A stretch of DNA of 64,000 nt from Sphingomonas glacialis (GCF_006439055.1 NZ_RCZC01000003.1:434001-498000), one strand, 5' to 3'; shown: positions 27,123 to 37,739, numbered from the stretch's first letter. The notes: generated by a model from the letters alone, not told the origin. Numbers and translations are program-made.

Positions 27123-28598
27123 ATGACCAATTGCGCGACCGGGGTGACAGGCCTCGACGATATCCTGGCCGGTGGGCTGACCCGCGGCCGCCTGTTCCTG
27201 CTCGAGGGCAGCCCCGGCACCGGCAAGACGACGATCGCCACGCAGTTCCTGATGGCGGGCGCGGCGGCGGGCGAAAGTACGCTGTACATCACCTTGTCCG
27301 AGACCGCCGAGGAACTGCGCGACGGCGCCGCCTCGCACGGCTGGACGCTCGCGCCCGAGCTCAACGTCTATGAGCTCGTCCCCCCCGAAAGCCTGCTCGA
27401 TGCCGAACAGCAGCAGAGCCTGCTCTATTCGTCGGATCTCGAGCTCGGCGAGACGACCAAGCGCATCTTCGAAGCGTTCGAGCGGATCAAGCCGACCCGC
27501 GTGGTGCTCGACAGCCTGTCCGAGATCCGCCTGTTGGCGCAGAGTTCGCTGCGCTACCGCCGCCAGATCCTCGCGCTCAAACATTATTTCGCCAAGGCCG
27601 ATGCGACCGTGCTGATGCTCGACGATCTCACCGCCGATGTCGGCGACAAGACCGTCCACAGCGTCGCGCACGCGGTGATCCGGCTCGAAGAGCTGTCGCC
27701 CAATTACGGTCCCGAGCGTCGCCGGCTGCGCGTGCTGAAATATCGCGGCCGCAAATATCTTGGCGGCTATCACGATTTCATCATCGCGACCGGCGGCATC
27801 CGCGTCTTCCCGCGCCTCGTCGCCGCCGACTATAAGACCGATTTCTCGCGCGAGATCGTCGCCGTCGACAATGCCCCGCTCAACGCGCTGCTCGGCGGCG
27901 GCTTTGCGCGCGGGGCGAGCACGCTGATCCTCGGACCGGCGGGGACGGGCAAATCTCTGCTGACGCTCGGCTTCGTCAAGGCGGCGGTCGATCGCGGCGA
28001 GCGCGCGGCGATGTTCGTGTTCGACGAGGAACTCGGGCTGCTGTTCGAACGCGCCAAGGGGCTCGGCATCGATCTGCAGACGATGGTCGATGCGGGCAAT
28101 CTGGTGATCGAGCAGGTCGATGCCGCCGAACTGTCGCCGGGCGAATTCTCCGAAATCGTCCGCGTCTCGGTCGAAAAGCATGCCGCGCGCACCGTGGTGG
28201 TCGACAGCCTCAACGGCTATCAGGCGGCGATGCCCGAAGAGCAGGCGCTGATCCTGCACATGCACGAGCTGCTGCAATATCTGAACCGCCAGGGCGTGAT
28301 GACCTTCCTGACGGTCGCGCAGCACGGGCTGGTCGGCGACATGAAGTCGCCGGTCGATGTCACCTATCTCGCCGATACCGTTATTCTACTGCGATATTTC
28401 GAGGCGCGCGGACGGGTCCGAAGAGCGATTTCGGTCGTTAAGAAGCGGACCGGTCCCCACGAGGACACGATCCGCGAGTTCATGATCGGCGACGACGGGA
28501 TCACGCTTGGTGAGCCGTTGACGGGCTTTCAGGGCGTGTTGCGGGGCGTGCCAACCTTGGTGGGGGACGGTGAAGGGCTCCTAGTGTCGAAGGCTTGA
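27123..28598 (+). CDS. KaiC-like ATPase with two RecA-type domains
   Basis: 491 aa from ATG (a TTG directly before it is less likely), preceded by GCGAGG. Two tandem KaiC domains. Walker A of domain 1 is GSPGTGKTT (29-37) and of domain 2 is GPAGTGKS (271-278), with Glu302/Glu303 as the catalytic pair in domain 2 and Walker B RTVVVDSLNG. At the place of cyanobacterial phosphosites Ser431/Thr432 this protein has Thr414-Tyr415 (DVTYLADTVILLRYFEA). No kaiA or kaiB is in the window. The next gene, 7 bp away, is a hybrid histidine kinase, so a signalling rather than clock role is likely. Confidence 0.9.
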   Translation: MTNCATGVTGLDDILAGGLTRGRLFLLEGSPGTGKTTIATQFLMAGAAAGESTLYITLSETAEELRDGAASHGWTLAPELNVYELVPPESLLDAEQQQSLLYSSDLELGETTKRIFEAFERIKPTRVVLDSLSEIRLLAQSSLRYRRQILALKHYFAKADATVLMLDDLTADVGDKTVHSVAHAVIRLEELSPNYGPERRRLRVLKYRGRKYLGGYHDFIIATGGIRVFPRLVAADYKTDFSREIVAVDNAPLNALLGGGFARGASTLILGPAGTGKSLLTLGFVKAAVDRGERAAMFVFDEELGLLFERAKGLGIDLQTMVDAGNLVIEQVDAAELSPGEFSEIVRVSVEKHAARTVVVDSLNGYQAAMPEEQALILHMHELLQYLNRQGVMTFLTVAQHGLVGDMKSPVDVTYLADTVILLRYFEARGRVRRAISVVKKRTGPHEDTIREFMIGDDGITLGEPLTGFQGVLRGVPTLVGDGEGLLVSKA

Positions 28599-28605
28599 AC
28601 GACCG

Positions 28606-31488
28606 TTGAACCGTACGTTTGCAGAAGGTGCGGTGGTGCTTGCGCCGCGGGGTCGCGACGGCGCCATCGCACAGGCGATGCTCGCCGAGGCCGGGTTGGT
28701 GGCGGAGACCGTGCCCGACCTCGCCGGGTTCGTCTCCACGCTGCGGACCGGCGCGGGGTTCGCGATCGTCACCGAGGAAGCACTGCGCAATGCCGATCTG
28801 CGCGAGCTCGCCGGCTTTTTGCACGATCAGCAGGAATGGTCCGACTTCCCCTTCATCCTGCTGACCGAGCGCGGCGGTGGGCTCGAGCGCAACCCCGGCG
28901 CGGTGCGGCTGCTCGAGACGCTCGGCAACGTCACCTTTCTCGAACGGCCGTTCCACCCGACCACGCTGATCAGCCTCGCCAAGGCGGCGTCGCGAGCGCG
29001 CGTGCGGCAATATCAGGCCCGTGCCCGGCTCGAGGAGATCAATGACGGGCAAGCGAGCCTCAAGCTTGCTCTGTCGGCAGGCGGGCTTGGCACCTGGGCG
29101 CTCGCGATGCCGTCGCGCACGCTGCGCGCGGCACACGACAGCAAGGCCCATTTCGGCCGCGGCGAGGACGATCGGTTCGATTTCGACGATCTGATCGCCG
29201 CGATCCATCCGCAGGACCGTAGCTTGCTCGACGCAGCGCTCGCCGAATCGGTCGAGACCGGCGCCGATCTCGATCTCGAGGCGCGCTGTCTGTGGCCCGA
29301 CGCGTCGCTGCACTGGGTGCAGATCAACGGGCGCGTCGAGCGCGACCTGTCGGGTGCGGTGGTCCAGCTGGTCGGGGTGTCGCACGATATCACCGAGCGG
29401 CGACAGGACGAACTGCGCCAGCGCGCGCTGCTCGAGCTCGGCGACGCGCTGCGGCACATGACCAATGCCGACAAGATGTCGTTCCTCGCCGCGCGCATCC
29501 TCGGCGAGACGATGGGGGTGAGCCGCGCGGGCTATGGCACGATCGACCCGGTGCGCGAGACGATCACCGTCAAGCGCGACTGGAACATGCCGGGGATCGA
29601 GAGCATCGCCGGCACGCTGCACTTTCGCGATTACGGCTCGTATATCGAGGATCTCAAGCGCGGCGACACGGCCGCGATCGGCGATGTACGGCTCGATCCG
29701 CGTACCGCGGACGGCGCGAGCGCGCTCGAGGCGATTTCGGCGCGTGCGTTCGTCAACATGCCGATCCTCGACAACGGCCAGTTCGTCGCCTTGCTCTATC
29801 TCAACCATGCGGGCGTGCGGCCCTGGTCGGCCGAGGACATCGCCTTTATCCGCGACGTCGCCAACCGTACGCAATCGGCGATCGAGCGGCGCAACGCCGA
29901 GACGGCGCTCGCCAATCTGGCGGACTCGCTCGAGCGCGAGGTCGAGGCGCGGACGCGCGAGCGCGATCGGACGTGGCAGAACTCGCAGGATCTGCTCGGC
30001 GTGATCGACCTCGAGGGACGCTTCGTCGCGGTCAACCCCGCTTGGGCGGAGATCCTCGGCTGGTATCCGCGTGATATGGTGGGGCGCCGGCATGTCGAGT
30101 TCATCCACCCCGACGATATGGCGGCGTCCGACGCGGCATATCAACAGGCAGTGGCCGGGCGGCTGCACCAGTTCGAAAACCGCGTGCGGCACCGCGATGG
30201 CGGGTATCGCTGGGTGTCGTGGGTGGCGTCTTCGGGCGACGGGCTGGTCTATGCCAGCGGGCGCCACATCACCGCCGAAAAGGAGGCGCGGCTCGAGCTC
30301 GAGGCGGCGCAGGCGCAGTTGCGCCAAGCGCAGAAGATGGAGGCGGTGGGGCAACTGACCGGCGGCATCGCGCACGATTTCAACAATCTGCTTACCGCAA
30401 TTTCTGGCAGCCTCGAGCTGATGCAGATCCGCGTCCGCCAGGGGCGAACGGGCGATATTGAACGCTATGTCGAGGCAGCCCAACAGGCGGCGCGGCGCGC
30501 CGCGGCGTTGACGCACCGTTTGCTCGCTTTCTCGCGCCGCCAGACGCTCGATCCACGGCCGACCGACATCAACCGGCTGATCGTCAGCCTCGACGATCTG
30601 CTGCGGCGTTCGGTCGGGCCGACGATCGAGCTCGAAGTGGTCGGCGCGGGCGGGCTGTGGACCGCGCTGATCGACCCCAACCAGCTCGAAAACGCGGTGC
30701 TCAATCTGTGCATCAATGCGCGCGACGCGATGCCAGACGGCGGGCGCATCACTATCGAGACCGCCAACAAATGGCTCGACGCAAAGGGCGCGGCCGAGCG
30801 GCATTTGCCGCCGGGGCAATATATTTCGCTGTGCGTCACCGATACGGGCTCGGGCATGACGCCCGAGACGATCGAGCGCGCGTTCGACCCGTTCTTCACC
30901 ACCAAGCCGCTCGGCGAGGGAACCGGGCTCGGCCTGTCGATGATCTACGGCTTCGTGCGCCAGTCGGGCGGGCAGGTGCGGATCTATTCCGAGCTCGGGC
31001 AGGGCACCACGATGTGCCTCTATTTCCCGCGCGTGATTGGGCAGGATGCGCTCGACGAGGTCGCCACGCCAAGCGACGTCGCGCTGCCGCTGGCGAGCGG
31101 CGAGACGGTACTGGTGGTCGATGACGAGGATGCCGTGCGGATGCTGGTGACCGATCTGCTGTCGGACATCGGCTGCAACTATCTCGAGGCGGCCGATGGG
31201 CCGGCGGGGCTCGCGATCCTCGATTCGCCGGCACGGATCGATCTGCTGATTACCGATGTCGGTCTGCCCAAGGGGATGAACGGGCGCCAGCTCGCCGATG
31301 CGGCGCGGCAGAAGCGGCCCGATCTCAAGATCCTGTTCATCACCGGCTATGCCGAGAATGCGGTGATCGGCAACGGGCATCTCGACCCGGGGATGCACAT
31401 CCTGACCAAGCCGTTTCCGATGGACGTGATGAGCGCGCGCATCCGCGAGCTGCTCGGGACGGGTGCCGAGCGCGCGGACGGCGCGTGA
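28606..31488 (+). CDS. hybrid histidine kinase: pseudo-receiver, PAS, GAF, PAS, HisKA, HATPase, receiver
   Basis: 960 aa from TTG, 7 nt after the kaiC-like stop; no closer ATG keeps the N-terminal domain. Residues 1-140 resemble a receiver fold ([11 protein letters not shown] where Asp would be expected), so it is probably unphosphorylatable. PAS at about 148-265, GAF 270-430, PAS 465-570. The phosphoacceptor is His590 in [17 protein letters not shown]. ATPase boxes are [20 protein letters not shown] and [10 protein letters not shown]. The C-terminal receiver has Asp884 (LLITDVGLP). Cytosolic: no membrane helix. Likely takes input from the KaiC-like partner. Confidence 0.88.
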   Translation: MNRTFAEGAVVLAPRGRDGAIAQAMLAEAGLVAETVPDLAGFVSTLRTGAGFAIVTEEALRNADLRELAGFLHDQQEWSDFPFILLTERGGGLERNPGAVRLLETLGNVTFLERPFHPTTLISLAKAASRARVRQYQARARLEEINDGQASLKLALSAGGLGTWALAMPSRTLRAAHDSKAHFGRGEDDRFDFDDLIAAIHPQDRSLLDAALAESVETGADLDLEARCLWPDASLHWVQINGRVERDLSGAVVQLVGVSHDITERRQDELRQRALLELGDALRHMTNADKMSFLAARILGETMGVSRAGYGTIDPVRETITVKRDWNMPGIESIAGTLHFRDYGSYIEDLKRGDTAAIGDVRLDPRTADGASALEAISARAFVNMPILDNGQFVALLYLNHAGVRPWSAEDIAFIRDVANRTQSAIERRNAETALANLADSLEREVEARTRERDRTWQNSQDLLGVIDLEGRFVAVNPAWAEILGWYPRDMVGRRHVEFIHPDDMAASDAAYQQAVAGRLHQFENRVRHRDGGYRWVSWVASSGDGLVYASGRHITAEKEARLELEAAQAQLRQAQKMEAVGQLTGGIAHDFNNLLTAISGSLELMQIRVRQGRTGDIERYVEAAQQAARRAAALTHRLLAFSRRQTLDPRPTDINRLIVSLDDLLRRSVGPTIELEVVGAGGLWTALIDPNQLENAVLNLCINARDAMPDGGRITIETANKWLDAKGAAERHLPPGQYISLCVTDTGSGMTPETIERAFDPFFTTKPLGEGTGLGLSMIYGFVRQSGGQVRIYSELGQGTTMCLYFPRVIGQDALDEVATPSDVALPLASGETVLVVDDEDAVRMLVTDLLSDIGCNYLEAADGPAGLAILDSPARIDLLITDVGLPKGMNGRQLADAARQKRPDLKILFITGYAENAVIGNGHLDPGMHILTKPFPMDVMSARIRELLGTGAERADGA

Positions 31489-31505
31489 CGCGGTGGACCT
31501 GCCGG

Positions 31506-32027
31506 CTAACCTTTCAGCCGTTGCGGTAGCCCGGCGATCACGAAGTCGACCTGCGATACCGCCGCCGCGACGCGCTGGTTGAGCAGGCCGGCGATGTCGC
31601 GGAAGCGGCGGGCGAGCGCATTGTCGGGCACGATTCCGAAGCCCACCTCGTTCGAGACCAGCACGATCGGCGCCCCGATCCGCGCGAGCGTGGCGACGAG
31701 CGCGTCCGCGGCGGCATCGGTATCGGCCTCGGCGAGCAGTAGGTTCGACGCCCAGAGCGTCAGGCAATCGACGAGCAAGGTCGCGCCCGGCCGGTCGGCA
31801 GCGGTGATCGCCGCGGGCAGGTCGAGCGGTGCCTCGACCGTCCGCCAGCGCGCGTCGCGGTCGGCGCGGTGGCGCGCGATGCGGTCGGTCATTTCGCCGT
31901 CAAAGGCCTGCGCGGTGGCGATGAAGACGAGCGCGCCGCCGCTCGCCTCGGCGATCGCCTGGGCGTGACGGCTCTTGCCCGAGCGCGCACCGCCGAGCAC
32001 CAACAGGCTTTTCGTGATCGCGGGCAT
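31506..32027 (-). CDS. cobU: adenosylcobinamide kinase / adenosylcobinamide-phosphate guanylyltransferase
   Basis: 173 aa from the ATG with AAGGA eight nt before it; two ATGs further upstream would extend into the divergent spacer. P-loop GGARSGKSRHAQ at the N-terminus, FIATAQAFDGEMTDRIARHR containing the guanylylated His, VDCLTLWASNLL as Walker B, and SNEVGFGIVP, all CobU/CobP signatures. The enzyme phosphorylates and guanylylates adenosylcobinamide in nucleotide-loop assembly. It diverges from cobD with an 83-bp spacer. Confidence 0.93.
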   Translation of the reverse strand: MPAITKSLLVLGGARSGKSRHAQAIAEASGGALVFIATAQAFDGEMTDRIARHRADRDARWRTVEAPLDLPAAITAADRPGATLLVDCLTLWASNLLLAEADTDAAADALVATLARIGAPIVLVSNEVGFGIVPDNALARRFRDIAGLLNQRVAAAVSQVDFVIAGLPQRLKG

Positions 32028-32110
32028 TGGCGGCATCCTTATCGCGGGCTTGCGCGCGGCAAGCGGATTGGCGATGGCAAAAGCCATGCCGCAAGTCGAG
32101 AGCTAGAGCC

Positions 32111-33097
32111 GTGTCCGCACTGACGATCCATGGCGGGCGCATCGATGCCGCGGCGGCGCGCTATCCGGCGGCGCCGGTGCCGTGGCTCGATCTGTCGACC
32201 GGGATCAACCCGAACGGCTATAATCCCGCGGCGCTGGCGGAGGGGGATCCGTATGCGTTGCCCTCGCCGAGCCGCCTGGCGGCGCTCGAGGATGCGGCGG
32301 CGGCGGCGTTCGGCATGACGTGCGGCGCCATCGCGGCGGTGCCGGGGAGCGAGATCGGGCTGCGCCTGCTTGCGACGATGGGACTGCCGGGGCCGGCCTG
32401 TGTCGTCGCGCCGAGCTATGGCTCGCACGCTGCGGCGTTCCCCAACGCGACGCCGGTCGCGGGCGACGCGCTAGCGGGGGCGGAATGGCGCAGCGCCTTG
32501 CTCGCCAATCCCAACAATCCCGACGGGCGGCTGCTCGCGCCCGAAACGCTGCTCGCGCTCACCCGGTCGCGCGCTGCGGATGGCGGTTGGCTGGTGATCG
32601 ACGAGGCGTTCGCCGATTGCGTCGCGGGGGCGAGCGTATTGCCGCTGCTGGACGCGGACGACCGGGTGCTCGTGTTCCGCTCGTTCGGGAAGTTTTACGG
32701 GCTGGCCGGCGTGCGGCTCGGTTTCGTTTGCGGGCCCGAAGCGATCGTCGCGCGCTATCGCGAGCGGCTCGGGAGCTGGCCGGTCTCGTCCGCCGCGATC
32801 GAGATCGGCATTGCGGCGTATCGCGACGTCGCGTGGCAAGGCGCGACGCGGATCCGCGTTGCGGCGCAAGCGGCAGCGCTAGACGAGGTACTGCGGCGGC
32901 ACGGGCTTGCGCCACGGGGCGATTGCCCGCTGTTTCGCCTGGTCGAGATGCCCGACGCGGGGCTGCTGTTCGAGCGGTTGGCAGCGGCGGGAATCCTCAC
33001 GCGCCCATTCGATTATGCGCCCGACTGGCTGCGGATCGGCCTGCCGGGGAGCGCCGACGCCCTCGCGCGACTCGATCGTTCGCTCGGCGGTGGTTGA
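32111..33097 (+). CDS. cobD: L-threonine-O-3-phosphate decarboxylase (cobalamin aminopropanol branch)
   Basis: 328 aa from GTG; earlier in-frame starts would run into the divergent cobU gene. Class I/II aminotransferase fold. DLSTGINPNGYN at the start is the CobD/CobC signature; PNNPDGRLL binds PLP, and the PLP lysine is Lys194 in RSFGKFYGLAGVRLGF. Makes (R)-1-amino-2-propanol phosphate for the lower-loop linker. Called cobC in Pseudomonas denitrificans nomenclature. Overlaps the next gene by 8 bp. Confidence 0.9.
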   Translation: MSALTIHGGRIDAAAARYPAAPVPWLDLSTGINPNGYNPAALAEGDPYALPSPSRLAALEDAAAAAFGMTCGAIAAVPGSEIGLRLLATMGLPGPACVVAPSYGSHAAAFPNATPVAGDALAGAEWRSALLANPNNPDGRLLAPETLLALTRSRAADGGWLVIDEAFADCVAGASVLPLLDADDRVLVFRSFGKFYGLAGVRLGFVCGPEAIVARYRERLGSWPVSSAAIEIGIAAYRDVAWQGATRIRVAAQAAALDEVLRRHGLAPRGDCPLFRLVEMPDAGLLFERLAAAGILTRPFDYAPDWLRIGLPGSADALARLDRSLGGG

Positions 33098-34028
33098 GCC
33101 GGTTGCGCTCGGCGCGCTGGCGCTCGATGCGCTGCTTGGCTGGCCGGGCGGACTGTATGCGCGGATCGGGCATCCGGTTGGCTGGTTCGCGCGGTTGATC
33201 GGGGCGTGCGAGGCGCGCTGGAACGGCGTGGTCCGGACGCCCCGCGCGCGCTGGATTGCCGGGATTTTTACTGTGCTGGTGTTGGTATGCCTGGTCGGCG
33301 CGGTCGCCTGGGGGCTGACGCTCCTACTCCGCATCGCTTTGGGCGGTTGGGCGTGGATCGGGATCGCGGTGCTCGCCTGGCCGGGGCTGGCGCAGCGTAG
33401 CCTCGACGATCATGTCCGTCCCGTCGCGGCTGCGCTAGAAGCGGGCGATCTTCCCGCGGCGCGGAGCGCGGTGGCGATGATCGTCGGGCGCGATACCGCT
33501 ACGCTAGACGAGTCCGACGTCGCACGCGCCGCGATCGAGAGTCTCGCCGAGAGCTTTTGCGACGGCGTGGTCGCGCCGTTCTTCTGGCTGCTGCTGGGCG
33601 GCCTGCCGGGGCTGTGGATCTACAAGGCGCTCAACACCGCCGACAGCATGATCGGCCACCGTGAGCCGCGCTGGCGGATGTTCGGCTGGGCGGCGGCGCG
33701 CAGCGATGACGTCGCGAACCTCGTGCCCGCCCGGCTCGCCGGGGTGATCCTGTGCGTGGTCGGCGGTGGCGGCTGGGGCACGCTTTGGCGGGACGCGGGC
33801 AAGCATGCCTCGCCCAATGCCGGCTGGCCCGAGGCGGCGATGGCGGGTGTGCTCGGCGTCCGGCTCGCCGGGCCGATCGCCTATGATGGCGTTGTTGCCG
33901 ACAAGCCGTGGATCGGCACCGGGGCGGTGGCGATCGGCGCGGGCGAGATCCGCCGCGCGCTCGGCGTCTATCGCCGGGGGTGCGCGCTGCTGTGGATCGT
34001 GGCAGGGGGCGTCGCATGGGCGCTGTAA
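33090..34028 (+). CDS. cbiB: adenosylcobinamide-phosphate synthase
   Basis: 312 aa from GTG, membrane protein with about 5 helices. The family motifs are clear: [28 protein letters not shown] start (here [10 protein letters not shown]), [20 protein letters not shown] cut before [33 protein letters not shown] and [11 protein letters not shown]. Attaches aminopropanol phosphate to adenosylcobyric acid. Overlaps cobD by 8 bp and cobQ by 13 bp. Also called cobD in alphaproteobacterial naming. Confidence 0.93.
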   Translation: MVEPVALGALALDALLGWPGGLYARIGHPVGWFARLIGACEARWNGVVRTPRARWIAGIFTVLVLVCLVGAVAWGLTLLLRIALGGWAWIGIAVLAWPGLAQRSLDDHVRPVAAALEAGDLPAARSAVAMIVGRDTATLDESDVARAAIESLAESFCDGVVAPFFWLLLGGLPGLWIYKALNTADSMIGHREPRWRMFGWAAARSDDVANLVPARLAGVILCVVGGGGWGTLWRDAGKHASPNAGWPEAAMAGVLGVRLAGPIAYDGVVADKPWIGTGAVAIGAGEIRRALGVYRRGCALLWIVAGGVAWAL

Positions 34029-35485
34029 TGCTTCAGGGGACGGGGTCGGACGTCGGCAAGTCGGTGCTGGTCGCCGGCCTGTGTCGTGCGCTCGCCAATC
34101 GCGGCCTCGTCGTCCGCCCCTTCAAGCCGCAGAATATGTCGAACAATGCCGCGGTCACTACCGACGGCGGCGAGATCGGCCGGGCGCAAGCGACGCAGGC
34201 GATCGCCGCGCGCGTCGCGCCGCATGTCGACATGAACCCGGTGCTGCTCAAGCCGCAGGGCGACCGCACCTCACAGCTGATTGTCCACGGCCAGGTGCGC
34301 GGGACGCTGGCTGCGGCGAACTGGCGCGAAGGGCGCGCCGGGTTGCTCGACGACGTGCTCGCCAGCTATCGGCGCCTGCGCGCGCAGTCCGATATCGTCG
34401 TGATCGAGGGCGCGGGGAGCCCGGCCGAGATCAACCTGCGCAGCGGCGACATCGCCAATATGGGGTTCGCGCGTGCCGCCGGCGTGCCGGTGGTGCTGGT
34501 CGGCGATATCGATCGTGGCGGGGTGATCGCCTCGCTGGTGGGGACGCGCGCCGTGATCGATCCCGCCGATGCGGCGATGATCCACGGCTTCCTGGTCAAC
34601 AAGTTTCGCGGCGATCCCGCGCTGTTCGACGATGGCTATCGCGCGATCGAGGCGCGCAGCGGGTGGCGCGGGTTCGGTGTCGTGCCGTGGCTGCCCGAAG
34701 CGGTGCGCTTGCCGAGCGAGGATGCGGTGGTGCTCGAACGCCGCAGCGTTGGGGGCGACGGGCGGATCGTCATCGCGTGCCCGATCACCGCGCGGATCGC
34801 CAATTTCGACGATCTCGATCCCTTGCGGCTCGAGCCCGATATCGAACTGGTGATGGTGCCGCCCGGCCAGCCGATCCCCGATGCCGCGCTGATCGTGCTT
34901 GCCGGATCGAAGGCGACGATCGCCGATCTCGCGTTCTTGCGCGCGCAGGGGTGGGATATCGACATCCTCGCGCACCATCGGCGCGGACGGCCGGTGCTCG
35001 GGCTGTGCGGCGGGTATCAGATGCTCGGGCGCGTGGTGTCGGACCCGCATGGGATCGAGGGGCCGGTCGGCTCGGTTGCCGGGCTCGGTCTGCTCGACGT
35101 TGCGACCGAGATCGGGCTGGCAAAGACGGTCGGCGCGGCTTGCGGGACGGCGCTGGGTGCGGCGTTCGACGGCTATGAGATCCACATGGGCCGCACCACC
35201 GGGCCTGATACCGAGCGCCCCGTCGGGCACTTCAGCGATGGCCGCGCCGAAGGCGCGATGAGCGCCGACGGGCTGGTGTGCGGCAGCTATGTCCACGGCC
35301 TGCTCGGCGATGCGCGCCAGCGCGCGGCGTGGCTCGCGCGGATCGGTGTCGATGGCGCCGGACCAGATCATAGCGCGTCGATCGACGCCGCGCTCGATGC
35401 GATCGCCGCGACGCTCGAGCGGCATGTCGACATGGACGCGCTTATCGCGCTGTCACAGACGGCACGCGACGATCGCGAGCAATAG
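34016..35485 (+). CDS. cobQ: cobyric acid synthase
   Basis: 489 aa from the ATG overlapping the cbiB end; a second ATG four codons in is possible. N-terminal ATP-binding domain with [19 protein letters not shown] and [11 protein letters not shown]. The C-terminal class I amidotransferase domain has nucleophile Cys331 ([12 protein letters not shown]) and His427 ([10 protein letters not shown]). Amidates the corrin side chains b, d, e and g with glutamine. The end overlaps the end of convergent cobS by 33 bp. Also called cbiP. Confidence 0.95.
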   Translation: MGAVMLQGTGSDVGKSVLVAGLCRALANRGLVVRPFKPQNMSNNAAVTTDGGEIGRAQATQAIAARVAPHVDMNPVLLKPQGDRTSQLIVHGQVRGTLAAANWREGRAGLLDDVLASYRRLRAQSDIVVIEGAGSPAEINLRSGDIANMGFARAAGVPVVLVGDIDRGGVIASLVGTRAVIDPADAAMIHGFLVNKFRGDPALFDDGYRAIEARSGWRGFGVVPWLPEAVRLPSEDAVVLERRSVGGDGRIVIACPITARIANFDDLDPLRLEPDIELVMVPPGQPIPDAALIVLAGSKATIADLAFLRAQGWDIDILAHHRRGRPVLGLCGGYQMLGRVVSDPHGIEGPVGSVAGLGLLDVATEIGLAKTVGAACGTALGAAFDGYEIHMGRTTGPDTERPVGHFSDGRAEGAMSADGLVCGSYVHGLLGDARQRAAWLARIGVDGAGPDHSASIDAALDAIAATLERHVDMDALIALSQTARDDREQ

Positions 35486-36163
35486 GCCGGTCTCGACCAG
35501 TTCGATCCCCGCGCCGTGGCAATCGCCGCTCACCCCGCCGACGCGCCAGCGCAGCCACAGGGCGAAGCCGAGCACCAGCACCGGTGCGACGAGCAAAGCG
35601 GGTAGCACGGTCGTCGCGGCGGCGAGCACCAGCGCCCAGCCGATCAGATCGCGCGGTCGCACCGCGGTAGCGACGCGCGCGCCGAGCCCGTCGCGCAGCG
35701 GCGGCAGCCAGCGCGCCCAGGCGAGTGGTCCGATCCGGGCGGCGAACGGCACGAGGATGACGGGCCACCAGGCAAGACCGGCGAGCGCGTGGAGCAGGAC
35801 GAGCTTCGCAAGCATCTGCAGCCCGATCGTGACGACGCCGAAGCTGCCGATATGCGGATCGGCCATCACCGCAAGCAGCCGCGTCCGGTCGCCATGCGCC
35901 GCGCCGAGCCCATCGGCGAGATCGCCGAGACCATCGAGATGCAGCGCCCCGGTAACGGCGACCCAGGCGATCAGCGCGGCGAGCGCGCCCACCCAGGGGC
36001 CGATCTGGCTTCCCGCCCAGCCGCTCCCCGCAATGAGTGCGCCGATTGCCAGCCCGACGATCGGGTAAGCGCGGATCGCCGCGGCAAAATCGCCCGCGTC
36101 GGCGGGGACCTGCGGCATCGGCAGCCGCGTCAGGAAGCCGAACGCGACGATCAGCCGCTTCAT
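35453..36163 (-). CDS. cobS: adenosylcobinamide-GDP ribazoletransferase (cobalamin synthase)
   Basis: 236 aa, about 6 membrane helices. CobS signatures: FLTRLPMP at the start, [14 protein letters not shown] with the Mg-binding Asp residues, [12 protein letters not shown], and GDCHGAG near the C-terminus. Joins alpha-ribazole to adenosylcobinamide-GDP. It is the last gene of the riboswitch operon. The ATG overlaps the preceding phosphatase stop (ATGA), and the 3' end overlaps convergent cobQ. Confidence 0.93.
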   Translation of the reverse strand: MKRLIVAFGFLTRLPMPQVPADAGDFAAAIRAYPIVGLAIGALIAGSGWAGSQIGPWVGALAALIAWVAVTGALHLDGLGDLADGLGAAHGDRTRLLAVMADPHIGSFGVVTIGLQMLAKLVLLHALAGLAWWPVILVPFAARIGPLAWARWLPPLRDGLGARVATAVRPRDLIGWALVLAAATTVLPALLVAPVLVLGFALWLRWRVGGVSGDCHGAGIELVETGLLLAIVACRL

Positions 36164-36729
36164 GTCGCGAGTCCGACGATCTGCGCGGCAACGCTCGGTT
36201 CGCGCCACACGCGCAGCGTCAGCAGGGCAGCGTAGGGCAGGTCGATCGACCAGGTCTGCGCTTGCGAGAAGCAGCACAGAGTGGCGAGCGCGGCGCGCAT
36301 CGCGCCGGCGTGCGTCACGACCAGGGTCGGCACGGTAAGGTCGCGACACGCCAGCGCGACGCGCGCCGTCAGGCTCGACCAGCGCTCGCCCGCGGGCGGC
36401 GGGTTGGCATCGGGGTCATCCCAGAAGGCGGAGAGCGCCGCGGGATCGATCGTCGCCGGCGCGTGCCCGTCCCACGCGCCGAAATCGAGCTCGCGCCAGC
36501 GCGGGTCGATCGTCACGCCGCGCCCGCGGTCCTGCGCGATCGTCTCGGCGCAGGCGCGCGCCCGGATCAGATCCGAGCTGACGATCGCTGCGACATCGAG
36601 CCCGGCGGCGCGGCTGACGCAATCGGCCAGGCCCTGCGCGGTCACCGCGCTGTCGGTCCGGCCGAGCAGCGTGCCCGCAAGTTCGGGCGCGCCGTGGCGC
36701 AGCAGATGGAGCAGGACCGGCGCGCTCAC
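36160..36729 (-). CDS. cobC: histidine phosphatase family protein, probable alpha-ribazole phosphatase
   Basis: 189 aa from GTG, which overlaps the cobT stop (GTGA). Phosphoglycerate-mutase fold: catalytic His in LLRHGAPELAG, second His in LVVTHAGAMRAAL, and an Asp/Glu block ELDFGAWDGHAP. The fold is sure; the alpha-ribazole-5'-phosphate substrate is inferred from its place between cobT and cobS, where CobC is expected. Confidence 0.85.
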   Translation of the reverse strand: MSAPVLLHLLRHGAPELAGTLLGRTDSAVTAQGLADCVSRAAGLDVAAIVSSDLIRARACAETIAQDRGRGVTIDPRWRELDFGAWDGHAPATIDPAALSAFWDDPDANPPPAGERWSSLTARVALACRDLTVPTLVVTHAGAMRAALATLCCFSQAQTWSIDLPYAALLTLRVWREPSVAAQIVGLAT

Positions 36730-37739
36730 GCGGCCGAGACGCCGGCTTCGGCAAAGGTCGCCATCTCGGCATGCGCGGCGAGCGCGGCGCGGATCACGCC
36801 CGCTGCAACCGCCGCACCGCTCGCTTCGCCGAGCCGCATGCCGAGGCTCAGCAGCGGCGCGAGCCCGAGCTTTGCGAGCAAGCGCGCATGGCCCGGCTCG
36901 GCCGAGCAATGCCCGGCGATGCAGTGATCGGCGATCGCGGGATGTGCCGCGGCGAGCGGGGCGAGGGCCGCGCTGCAGATGAAGCCATCGAGCACCACGA
37001 CCACGCCCGCCTGCCGCGCGGCGACGACCGCGCCGGCAATCGCCGCGATCTCGCGCCCGCCGACGCGGCGCAGCGTTTCGAACGGTGTCTGCGGCGCATC
37101 GGCGTGGCAGGCGAGCGCGGCCTCGACCACCGCCACCTTGCGTGCAACGCCTGCCGCATCGACCCCAGTCCCTGGCCCGACCCAGTCCGTCACACTGCCG
37201 CCGAAGCTGCGCGCGCACAGCGCCGCCGCCGCGGTCGAATTGCCGATCCCCATTTCCCCGAGCACGAGCAGATCGACGCCCTCGCTCACGACCGCCGCGC
37301 CGGCATTGAGCGCGGCGAGACATTCCTCGGCGGTCATTGCGGGCGAAGTCGTAAAGTCGGCGGTCGGGCGGTCGAGCTCGAGCGGGACGACGACGAGCTC
37401 GAGCCCCGCGGCCGCCGCCAAGGCGTTGATCGCAGCGCCGCCCTTCTGGAAATTGCGGACCATTTCGACGGTGACCGCCGCCGGAAAGGCGCTGACGCCG
37501 TGCGCGACGATCCCGTGATTGCCCGCGAACACCGCGACGCGGCCATGGTCGATGCGGGGAACGCCCACGCCCTGCCATCCGGCGATGAACACCGCCACGT
37601 CCTCAAGCCGCCCGAGCGAGCCGGGCGGCTTGGTCAGCTGGCCCTGCCGTTCGGCCGCCTCGGCCAGCGCGGTGCGATCGGGGCCGGGCAGCGCGGCAAG
37701 CGCGGTCTCGAACGCGGCGACCGACGCGAACGCGCTCAT
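36726..37739 (-). CDS. cobT: nicotinate-nucleotide--dimethylbenzimidazole phosphoribosyltransferase
   Basis: 337 aa, close to the usual 340-350. Motifs: QGQLTKPPGSLGRLE, VFAGNHGIVAHGVSAFP, FQKGGAAINALA, GEMGIGNSTAAAAL with the catalytic region, and LGMRLGEASGAAVA with the base Glu. Forms alpha-ribazole 5'-phosphate from dimethylbenzimidazole. Overlaps genes on both sides by 4 bp. Confidence 0.95.
   Translation of the reverse strand: MSAFASVAAFETALAALPGPDRTALAEAAERQGQLTKPPGSLGRLEDVAVFIAGWQGVGVPRIDHGRVAVFAGNHGIVAHGVSAFPAAVTVEMVRNFQKGGAAINALAAAAGLELVVVPLELDRPTADFTTSPAMTAEECLAALNAGAAVVSEGVDLLVLGEMGIGNSTAAAALCARSFGGSVTDWVGPGTGVDAAGVARKVAVVEAALACHADAPQTPFETLRRVGGREIAAIAGAVVAARQAGVVVVLDGFICSAALAPLAAAHPAIADHCIAGHCSAEPGHARLLAKLGLAPLLSLGMRLGEASGAAVAAGVIRAALAAHAEMATFAEAGVSAA

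Noticed and set aside
27123..28598. Circadian-clock KaiC
   Set aside because: kaiA and kaiB are absent, the phosphosite pair is Thr-Tyr, and a kinase is adjacent; only a KaiC-like ATPase can be claimed.
28501..31767. Long minus-strand open frame opposite the hybrid kinase
   Set aside because: The plus strand encodes an ordered PAS/GAF/HisKA/receiver protein; the antisense translation is Arg/Leu/Asp-rich with no domain.
32028..32110. Second cobalamin riboswitch between cobU and cobD
   Set aside because: The 83-bp spacer is too short and has neither the GCTGCCCC core nor a GCCACTG-type box.
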